In this document: positions 38,575-44,161 of the stretch, in pieces
Layout of the letters: the number at the start of each line of letters is the position of its first letter
How positions within the stretch are numbered: position 1 is the first letter of the stretch
NCBI GenBank assembly: GCA_014377705.1
Contig: JACMPC010000136.1
Span: forward strand, 1 to 44,161
Length of the DNA: 44,161 nucleotides
Reading direction: 5' to 3'
Source of the DNA: Dermatophilaceae bacterium
GTDB lineage: Bacteria; Actinomycetota; Actinomycetes; Actinomycetales; Dermatophilaceae
Notes under the pieces: generated by a model
Told to the model about the DNA's origin: nothing
The model's database searches: none
The model's input: the letters and a program-made list of their open reading frames with translations, nothing else
Translations under genes and position numbers: made by a program

Positions 38575-40158
38575 CTACTCGATCTTGCCCATGACGCGCT
38601 TCACGAAGGGCGCACCGGCTATGGCGACGAGGCCGGCAACTCCCACGTAGATCGCGACACTGCTGAACACGGCGCCTGCCGACTTGTTCTCCAGTGTTCC
38701 CGCGGTCAGTCCGGCGAACAGGTTGCCGAGCGCCGCAGCCACGAACCACAGCCCCATCATCTGGCTGATCCGGTCGCGGGGTGCGAGCTTGGTGATCGAG
38801 GACAGCCCGACCGGGGAGAGGCACAGCTCGCCGGCGGTGTGCAGGAAGTAGGTCACAACCAGCCAGGTGATCGCCACCGAGCCCTTGCCGCTCGCGCCGG
38901 CGGCACCCCAGGCCAGCACGAAGAAGCCGACCGACAGGCCCAGCAGGCCCATCGCGAACTTCATCGGGATGGACGGGTTCCGGTTCCGGTGCGCGAGCCA
39001 GGTCCAGGTGTAGCCGAACACCGGGGCGAGCAGGATGATGAAGATCGGGTTGACGTTCTGCAACCACGACGTCGGCATCTCCCAGCCAAAGACGTTGCGG
39101 TCGGTCAGCTCGTTCGCGAACAGGTTCATCGACGAGCCGGCCTGCTCGAAACCGGACCAGAAGATCGCGGCGAGGACGAACAGCCAGACGATGACGAGGA
39201 TGCGGCGCTTGTCCTCGGTGCCGTAGCCGCCACGCAGAAGGATGTAGAGGAAGTAGGCCGCGGCGATGGCGACGATGCCGTAACCCAGGTAGAGGGCCAC
39301 GTCGGTCACCGCGAGGGTGATGATGCCCGAGACTCCCAGCCAGGTGACCAGGGCCAGCGTGGCCAGGACGGTTGCGGTAACCGAGAAGAACTGGCGCGAG
39401 AGGACAGCCTTGGCCGCGGTGTCGTCCGAGTCCGTGTGCAGGCCGGCCTCACCGAGGTACTTGCTGCCCATCCGGTACTGGATGAGCCCGATCAGCATGC
39501 CGAAGCCCGCGATGGAGAAGCCCCAGTGGTAGTTGACCTTCTCACCGACGGTGCCGCAGAGGAACGGGCCCATGATCGCGCCCATGTTGATGCCCATGTA
39601 GAAGATGGAGAACCCGGCATCCCGGCGTGCGCCGAGGTCCTTGGCGGCAGCACCCTCCGGGTCGCTCACTCCGATAACACGCGCCCGCACGTCATACAGC
39701 TGGCCGACAATGCTGGAGACGTTGGGCTTGAGCAGCCCGGTGCCGACGATGATGAAGAACAGCCCGGCGAAGAAGGTGGGCAGGACCGGCAGGCCGATCA
39801 GCGGGGCGGCAAGGGTGAAGTGCCCCGTGGCGATGATGCAGCCGCCGATGAAGACGGTCCGCTGCTGACCCCACAGCTTGTCGGCGACCCAGCCACCGGG
39901 CAGGGCGAGCAGGTAGACCAGCGAGGTGTAGAGGCCGTAGATGGCGGTGGAGGTCTTGACGTCCATCCCCAGGCCGGCGTTCGCACCGCTTGCGGCAGCG
40001 GTCATGAAGAGCACGAGCAGAGCCCGCATGCCATAGTAGCTGAACCGCTCCCAGACCTCGGTGAAGAAGAGGGTGGACAGGCCACGAGGGTGGCCGAACC
40101 GCATGCCTTGGTCGGGGGTCTCCCGAACCTCGGGTGCGTCCAAGAATGTGCTGGCCAT
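38575..40158 (-). CDS. POT/PTR2 family proton-coupled oligopeptide transporter
   Basis: 527 residues with about 14 membrane spans; imports di- and tripeptides with protons. The signature ExxERFxYYG is present as EVWERFSYYGMRA, followed by LLALPGGWVADKLWGQQRTV and the PTR2 motif FSIFYMGINMGAIMGP. SGFEQAGSSMNLFA and AGELCLSPVGLSSITKLAP in the C-terminal half are also typical. ATG 40158 with GAGG upstream is preferred; an in-frame upstream extension of 23 residues lacks conservation. It lies between ccr and the M24 remnant on the same strand, 160 bases after ccr. Confidence 0.93.
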   Translation of the reverse strand: MASTFLDAPEVRETPDQGMRFGHPRGLSTLFFTEVWERFSYYGMRALLVLFMTAAASGANAGLGMDVKTSTAIYGLYTSLVYLLALPGGWVADKLWGQQRTVFIGGCIIATGHFTLAAPLIGLPVLPTFFAGLFFIIVGTGLLKPNVSSIVGQLYDVRARVIGVSDPEGAAAKDLGARRDAGFSIFYMGINMGAIMGPFLCGTVGEKVNYHWGFSIAGFGMLIGLIQYRMGSKYLGEAGLHTDSDDTAAKAVLSRQFFSVTATVLATLALVTWLGVSGIITLAVTDVALYLGYGIVAIAAAYFLYILLRGGYGTEDKRRILVIVWLFVLAAIFWSGFEQAGSSMNLFANELTDRNVFGWEMPTSWLQNVNPIFIILLAPVFGYTWTWLAHRNRNPSIPMKFAMGLLGLSVGFFVLAWGAAGASGKGSVAITWLVVTYFLHTAGELCLSPVGLSSITKLAPRDRISQMMGLWFVAAALGNLFAGLTAGTLENKSAGAVFSSVAIYVGVAGLVAIAGAPFVKRVMGKIE

Positions 40159-40318
40159 CGTGTGGCCTCTCAATCGCTTGGGTGCTGCGCCTCCGGCAGA
40201 CTTGTGTCCGCCTTGGCGAGGTCCCAAACGTTGGAGACCGCGCGACCTTAGACTACAGAGGGGAACTTCGGGAGCCTAATCGCCCCTTTGTCTCAACCCT
40301 TGGTCGAAATTTCGCCCA

Positions 40319-41665
40319 TCAGGCATCACTGAACCGGTTGATGGCGGGCAGGAGCTCTGCCCTCTTCTTCAGATCCGTGGCACCGAGACCGGTCTGTGGA
40401 GCGAGTGCCAGCACCCCGACCTTGCCCTGGTGCAGGTTGCGGTGCACGTCGTATGCCGCCTGGCCCACCTGGTCCAGGGAGTACGTCTTGCTCAGCGTGG
40501 GATGGATGAGCCCCCGGTCGATCAGGTCGTTGGCCTCCCAGGCCTCCCGGTAGTTCGCGAAGTGCGAGCCGACGATGCGCTTGAGGCTCATCCACAGGTA
40601 CCGGTTGTCGTACTCGTGCATGAACCCCGAGGTCGAGGCGCAGGTCACGATGGTGCCGCCCTTGCGCGCCACGAAGACGCTGGCGCCGAAGGTCTCGCGG
40701 CCCGGGTGCTCGAAGACGATGTCGGGGTCCTTGCCACCGGTCAGCTGGCGGATCTTGGCACCGAGGCGCTTCCACTCGCGGGGGTCCTGGTTGTTCTCGT
40801 CCTTCCAGAACGTGTAGCCCTCACCGGTGTCCCGGCTGCGGTCGATGACAAGCTCGGCGCCCATCTTCCTGCAGATCTCCGCCTTGTCCGGACTGGACAC
40901 CACGCAGATCGGGGTCGCACCGGAGGCGAGCGCCATCTGGGTGGCATAGGAGCCGAGCCCGCCGCTGGCCCCCCAGATGAGCACCACGTCGCCGAGCTTC
41001 ATACCGGCTCCGTTGCGCGAGACGAGCTGCCGGTACGCCGTGCTGTTCACCAGGCCGGGAGAGGCGGCTTCCTCCCAGGTCAGGTGCCTGGCCTTGGGCA
41101 TCAGCTGGTTGGCCTTGACCAGCGCGAGGTCCGCGAGGCCACCGAAGTTGGTCTCGAAGCCCCAGATGCGCTGCTCGGGGTCCAGCATCGTGTCGTTGTG
41201 ACCGTCGGCGTGCTCGAGCTCCACGGACAGGCAGTGCGCGACCACCTCGTCGCCGGGCTGCCAGGCGTTGACACCGGGCCCGGTCCGCAGCACGACACCG
41301 CTCAGGTCGGAGCCGACGACGTGATACGGCAGGTCATGCTTCTTGGTCTGAGGCGAGAGCCGGCCATAGCGCTCGAGGAAGCTGAACGTCGAGACGGGCT
41401 CGAAGATCGAGGTCCACACGGTGTTGTAGTTGATGGCGCTGGCCATCACCGCCACCAGTGCCTCGCCGGGGCCGAGCTCGGGAACGTCCACCTCCTCGAC
41501 GTGCAGGCTCTTGCGTGGGTCCTTGTCCCGGCTGGCCATCCCGGCGAACATGTCGACCTCGTCCTTGTGCACCGTGACGCCCCGGTATCTCGCCGGGACC
41601 TCCAGTGCGGAATACGTCTCCGGCGATCGGTCACCAGACAGGATCGCATCGCGGATGGCCTTCAT
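40319..41665 (-). CDS. ccr: Crotonyl-CoA carboxylase/reductase
   Basis: 448 residues, medium-chain dehydrogenase/reductase fold. It converts crotonyl-CoA, CO2 and NADPH to (2S)-ethylmalonyl-CoA, the key step of the ethylmalonyl-CoA pathway. The residues reported for CO2 binding in the Kitasatospora enzyme are at matching positions: Asn81 (INYNTVW), Phe170-Glu171 (GFETNFGG), and a His in VGSHFANYREAW (His368 here). The nucleotide-binding loop is WGASGGLGSYA. This CO2-binding set separates it from plain enoyl reductases. ATG 41665 has GAGGAG upstream; upstream open frame is not part of it. A palindrome lies about 55 bases upstream. MeaA and the epimerase in this window are the next enzymes. Confidence 0.95.
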   Translation of the reverse strand: MKAIRDAILSGDRSPETYSALEVPARYRGVTVHKDEVDMFAGMASRDKDPRKSLHVEEVDVPELGPGEALVAVMASAINYNTVWTSIFEPVSTFSFLERYGRLSPQTKKHDLPYHVVGSDLSGVVLRTGPGVNAWQPGDEVVAHCLSVELEHADGHNDTMLDPEQRIWGFETNFGGLADLALVKANQLMPKARHLTWEEAASPGLVNSTAYRQLVSRNGAGMKLGDVVLIWGASGGLGSYATQMALASGATPICVVSSPDKAEICRKMGAELVIDRSRDTGEGYTFWKDENNQDPREWKRLGAKIRQLTGGKDPDIVFEHPGRETFGASVFVARKGGTIVTCASTSGFMHEYDNRYLWMSLKRIVGSHFANYREAWEANDLIDRGLIHPTLSKTYSLDQVGQAAYDVHRNLHQGKVGVLALAPQTGLGATDLKKRAELLPAINRFSDA

Positions 41666-41720
41666 CGTGGTACTCCTCAGAACGGGCGGGCAGGTCGCAA
41701 CCTGCTGTCTGGCCATGAAA

Positions 41721-41734
41721 CTACTTGCCAGTAG
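41721..41734. promoter_or_regulatory. Palindrome upstream of ccr
   Basis: CTACT-TGCC-AGTAG, a short palindrome 56 bases upstream of the ccr start, in a place where the promoter is expected. It could bind a TetR- or GntR-type regulator. The arms are only five bases long, so support is modest. Confidence 0.35.
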
Positions 41735-41780
41735 GCCGTAAGGGGAAGGCCATCTCAGATTAGACCGCCCGTGACGTGAA

Positions 41781-42330
41781 TCACCCCAGCCTGCACAGCT
41801 TTGAGACCGGGGTGAAGGTGAGCCCATCAGCCCGGAGCACGCGGATGAAGGCGTCGAGATGCTCGATCCAGATGAGCCGGTCGCTGGGGCCGGTGTGGTG
41901 GCCGAGGATGATCGAGCCGGGCTGGACGGCGGTGCGCACGGAGGCGACGATGCCTGCGGGTCTGTCCCTGAAAACGACTCTCCACGGCCTGTGCGTTCCA
42001 GAGCACCGTGGTGAGCTGTTGCTCGGCTGCAGCCAGCAGGGATGAACCGGCGATGTGGGCGGCCGGGACAACGTGGGGCGTGTCCCGTAGACCTGCGCCA
42101 TGATCGTCGAGGTCCGCTCGATCTGTTCCTTGCGGCGTGGTTGTCCAGGCGGGCCAGATCGGGGTGGTCCCAGGTGTGGTTGGCCAGCTCGTGCAGGCCC
42201 GCCGAGTTCCGGTGAATCCCGCCGTGGTGGAGCACGTTGATGCCCTTGAGGAAGAACGTCGTCGGGATATCGTGCCGGCTGTCGGTCCGTGCCCACCAGA
42301 GCACGGCACCTCCCGCCGGCTCAGACCCAC
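41781..42330 (-). pseudogene. Polysaccharide deacetylase (NodB) remnant
   Basis: Reverse-strand fragments in two or more frames: DIPTTFFLKGINVLHHGG and HELANHTWDHPDLARLD (the metal-binding HTxxHP motif), then in another frame RTSTIMAQVYGTRPTLSRPP and GSIILGHHTGPSDRLIWIEHL plus FIRVLRADGLTFTPVSKL. The N-terminal TFDDGP motif is absent and at least one frameshift follows HTWDHPD, so it is not functional. It lies between ccr and the GH15-like gene. Confidence 0.8.
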
Positions 42331-42458
42331 GGCCTGATGTTAGGTCAGCGACTTCGAGACTTCAGTGAGGGAACGAGATTCGGCGTGGCACCTGGATTGG
42401 CGCAGCCGGCGCACCGGGCTGCCGTGCTCATGTCAGACTGTGCCCAGGGTGGCGGGCG

Positions 42459-43745
42459 ATGCCCGGGCCGGCCCGGCGGACGAGGAGTGTGGTGAGGCGA
42501 CGTCTCGCGTGGTCCGTCGCGGCACTGAGCTGTATGGCGGTGTCCGTTGCCCTGATCCTCGCAACGGCGACTCCGGATGCCCGTCCGGGCCTGGCCACCG
42601 GCCCTGGCTGGCGAGTCACCAGGGACACCGGCGGGGCAGTGCCGCGAGGACCGATCGCCGATGCCGGCTGGCTGGCCCTTGGCTCCGTGCCGGGCACGGG
42701 CACGCGCTGGGAGCCGATGGTCCGGACCTCCCTGCTCGACCTGCACCAGCTCTCCCAGCCGAACGGAGCAGTGGCGGCGGGGGCCGGGCCCATCTGGAAC
42801 TACGCGTGGCCACGTGACTCCGCCTTCGTGGCAGTCGCCCTGGCCCGTGCGGGTCATCACGCTGAAGCGTTGCAGGTGTTGACGTTCCTGGCGCGGGTCC
42901 AGCTGGCCGGCGGTGGCTTCGAGGCACGATATCGACTGGACGGCCATGGCCCGCCCGACCAGCGCCCCCGACAGTCTGATGGCGCGGGCTGGGTGTTGTG
43001 GGCGGTCTGGGAGGTCAGCCGCTCATCCCCGTGTGAGCAGGGCGCGAGCTCTGCGGCAGTGCTGCGCTCGCTGCTCGACGATGCCACTGGCTTCGCCCTG
43101 GCTGCCACTCGCGATGGTCGGCGGCTCCCGCCGGCCTCTCCCGACTACTGGGAGGTCCCGGTCAGGAGCACCTCCCTGGGCACGGCTGCACCACTGTTGG
43201 CGGGTCTGGTGGCGAGCCGGCAGATGTATGGCGCGCTGGGGCAGCGGGCGCTCGCCGAGCGGTCCGGCGCGGCCGCCGCCCGGCTGCGCGCCACCATCAG
43301 CGAGCGTTTCGCCGAAGACTACGAGCGCTTCGGCTCCAGCTCACTTCCCGCGCTGCGGGCCGGCGGCGGGGGGGTGGATGCTGCCGTGACTTTTCTGATG
43401 CCGCCGTTCGAGCAGTCCCCGCAGCCGCAGGTCGTGGATGCCTGGACGCGATACCAGTCCGGCGCACTGCGACCGGCCGGAGGTCTAGCCCCGGGGTCGC
43501 AGTGGAAACAGGACGGGATCTCGTGGACTCCGCAGACGGCTCTGGTCGCCTACACGGCCGCCATGAGCGGTCAGCCGCACGTGGCTGCGCGGTGGATGGA
43601 CTGGCTCAACGCTCACCGCACCTCATGGGGGAGCCTGCCGGAGAAGGTCCTGGCCGATGGTGCTCCGGCCGGCCCGGCGCCGCTGGCCTGGACCGCTGCC
43701 CTGGTCGTGCTGACAGCCGCCCAGCTAGAGACCCCGAACGGGTAG
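42459..43745 (+). CDS. GH15-like (six-hairpin) glycosidase-type protein, membrane-anchored or secreted
   Basis: 428 residues. A basic N-terminus and a hydrophobic segment (LAWSVAALSCMAVSVALILA) form a signal or anchor. The body resembles the (alpha/alpha)6 glucoamylase/GH15 fold: IWNYAWPRDSAFVAVALARAGHHAEA, FEARYRLDG, SDGAGWVLWAVWE, and SQWKQDGISWTPQTALVAYTAAM near the C-terminus. The WPRDS segment matches the GH15 substrate-binding motif. Which sugar it cuts is not shown, and full catalytic Glu positions were not verified. ATG 42459 or GTG 42492 could start it. Confidence 0.75.
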   Translation: MPGPARRTRSVVRRRLAWSVAALSCMAVSVALILATATPDARPGLATGPGWRVTRDTGGAVPRGPIADAGWLALGSVPGTGTRWEPMVRTSLLDLHQLSQPNGAVAAGAGPIWNYAWPRDSAFVAVALARAGHHAEALQVLTFLARVQLAGGGFEARYRLDGHGPPDQRPRQSDGAGWVLWAVWEVSRSSPCEQGASSAAVLRSLLDDATGFALAATRDGRRLPPASPDYWEVPVRSTSLGTAAPLLAGLVASRQMYGALGQRALAERSGAAAARLRATISERFAEDYERFGSSSLPALRAGGGGVDAAVTFLMPPFEQSPQPQVVDAWTRYQSGALRPAGGLAPGSQWKQDGISWTPQTALVAYTAAMSGQPHVAARWMDWLNAHRTSWGSLPEKVLADGAPAGPAPLAWTAALVVLTAAQLETPNG

Positions 43746-43796
43746 CGATCCGGCCGGGTGCGGGCGTTCCCGTACATCGTTCGCCTTGTTGCCAGA

Positions 43797-43840
43797 AAGA
43801 CCACCGAATCGCCCGCAGATCTGGGGAATTCGGTGGTCTT
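43797..43840. terminator. Bidirectional terminator-like inverted repeat
   Basis: AAGACCACCGAAT at 43797-43809 pairs perfectly with ATTCGGTGGTCTT at 43828-43840 around an 18-base loop; pairing extends outward into TGCC/GGCA with small bulges. It lies between the convergent GH15-like and epimerase genes. Confidence 0.75.
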
Positions 43841-43883
43841 GCGGCAGGAGAATTGTTCCTGCGGGGCTCTTGCTGTTGTTGGG

Positions 43884-44161
43884 TTAGCTCGCGGCCGGCT
43901 CTACGAGCTCGACGAGGACGCCGCCGGCGTCCTTCGGGTGGATGAAGTTCATCCGGCTGCTCGCGGTGCCGATGCGGGGTGCGTCAAAGAGCAGGCGAAG
44001 TCCGCGCTCGCGCAAGGTGGCCGAAACGGCGTCGATGTCGGCGACGCGGTAGGCGACCAGCTGGATCCCGGGGCCGGACCGACCCAGGAACTTGGCGATG
44101 GTCGACTCCGGGGTGAGCGGCGCGAGCAGCTGGACGCAGGAGCCGGACGTGCCCACGGCCA
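43884..44161 (-). CDS. Methylmalonyl/ethylmalonyl-CoA epimerase, C-terminal part
   Basis: The visible ~92 residues are the C-terminal two thirds of a vicinal-oxygen-chelate epimerase; the 5' end is beyond the window. Family segments are CVQLLAPLTPESTIAKFL, RSGPGIQLVAYRVADIDA and MNFIHPKDAGGVLVELVEP, with the metal-binding Glu in the last. The enzyme interconverts the 2R and 2S forms of methylmalonyl-CoA and, in the ethylmalonyl-CoA pathway, of ethylmalonyl-CoA, linking the ccr product to MeaA. Confidence 0.93.
   Translation of the reverse strand, partial: AVGTSGSCVQLLAPLTPESTIAKFLGRSGPGIQLVAYRVADIDAVSATLRERGLRLLFDAPRIGTASSRMNFIHPKDAGGVLVELVEPAAS

Noticed and set aside
38839-40251. 470-codon forward frame
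   Set aside because: It is antisense to the POT transporter; composition is rich in H, G, E and D with no recognisable domain.
40430-41734. 434-codon forward frame
   Set aside because: It is antisense to ccr, whose CO2-binding residues fix the coding strand.

Overview
The window is high-GC DNA from an actinobacterium. The gene order rho, rpmE, prfA, prmC, tsaC, glyA, wecA, atp operon, DUF2550, cobalamin adenosyltransferase, murA and nucS is a conserved actinobacterial housekeeping block. The low-complexity basic N-terminus of Rho, the Asp-type MurA, NucS and frequent GTG/TTG starts agree. Micrococcales, perhaps Intrasporangiaceae, is my best guess, but it rests on general resemblance and not on a marker phylogeny.

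Layout. 1-6546: the end of rho, a response regulator with a decayed histidine kinase, then rpmE, prfA and prmC (translation termination). PrmC carries an in-frame block of repeats. 6617-12103: a pentapeptide-repeat gene, tsaC, and a reverse-strand signalling operon in which a membrane GGDEF-EAL protein overlaps an orphan amino-acid-binding lipoprotein and is followed by a ruined second GGDEF-EAL gene. 12340-23353: glyA, wecA, the complete F1Fo ATP synthase operon (two atpI/atpZ-type genes, then B-E-F-H-A-G-D-C) and a DUF2550 gene. A perfect CRP-type site lies just upstream of the atp operon and hairpins sit in four of its gaps. 23355-31705: an IS982-type remnant, cobalamin adenosyltransferase, murA, a STAS gene, ethylmalonyl-CoA mutase, a block of short inverted repeats, nucS, a double 3-hydroxyacyl-CoA dehydrogenase and a small Cys/His protein. 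31853-36739: an alpha/beta hydrolase and a two-gene ATP-citrate-lyase-like module. 36826-44161, mostly reverse: an AI-2E-family membrane protein, an M24 peptidase scrap, a POT peptide transporter, crotonyl-CoA carboxylase/reductase, a polysaccharide-deacetylase remnant, a GH15-like gene (forward) and the end of methylmalonyl/ethylmalonyl-CoA epimerase.

How the genes fit. Crotonyl-CoA carboxylase/reductase, the epimerase, the B12-dependent ethylmalonyl-CoA mutase, the cobalamin adenosyltransferase and the fused 3-hydroxyacyl-CoA dehydrogenase together point to the ethylmalonyl-CoA route of acetyl-CoA assimilation. The ATP-citrate-lyase-like pair lies among them and would act on acetyl-CoA/oxaloacetate or a related acyl-CoA. 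Its large subunit appears to hold two citrate-synthase-like domains, and the better one lacks one of the usual catalytic histidines, so its substrate is open. This is the most promising unfamiliar system here.

Two further themes are short repeats and gene decay. Tandem repeats lie inside or beside rho, prmC, the AI-2E gene and the hydrolase. A CCTAGG-centred inverted-repeat element occurs as four-copy blocks at two loci with 32-bp spacing. Five genes are broken (histidine kinase, GGDEF-EAL, IS982 transposase, M24 peptidase, deacetylase). No rRNA, tRNA or CRISPR array was recognised.
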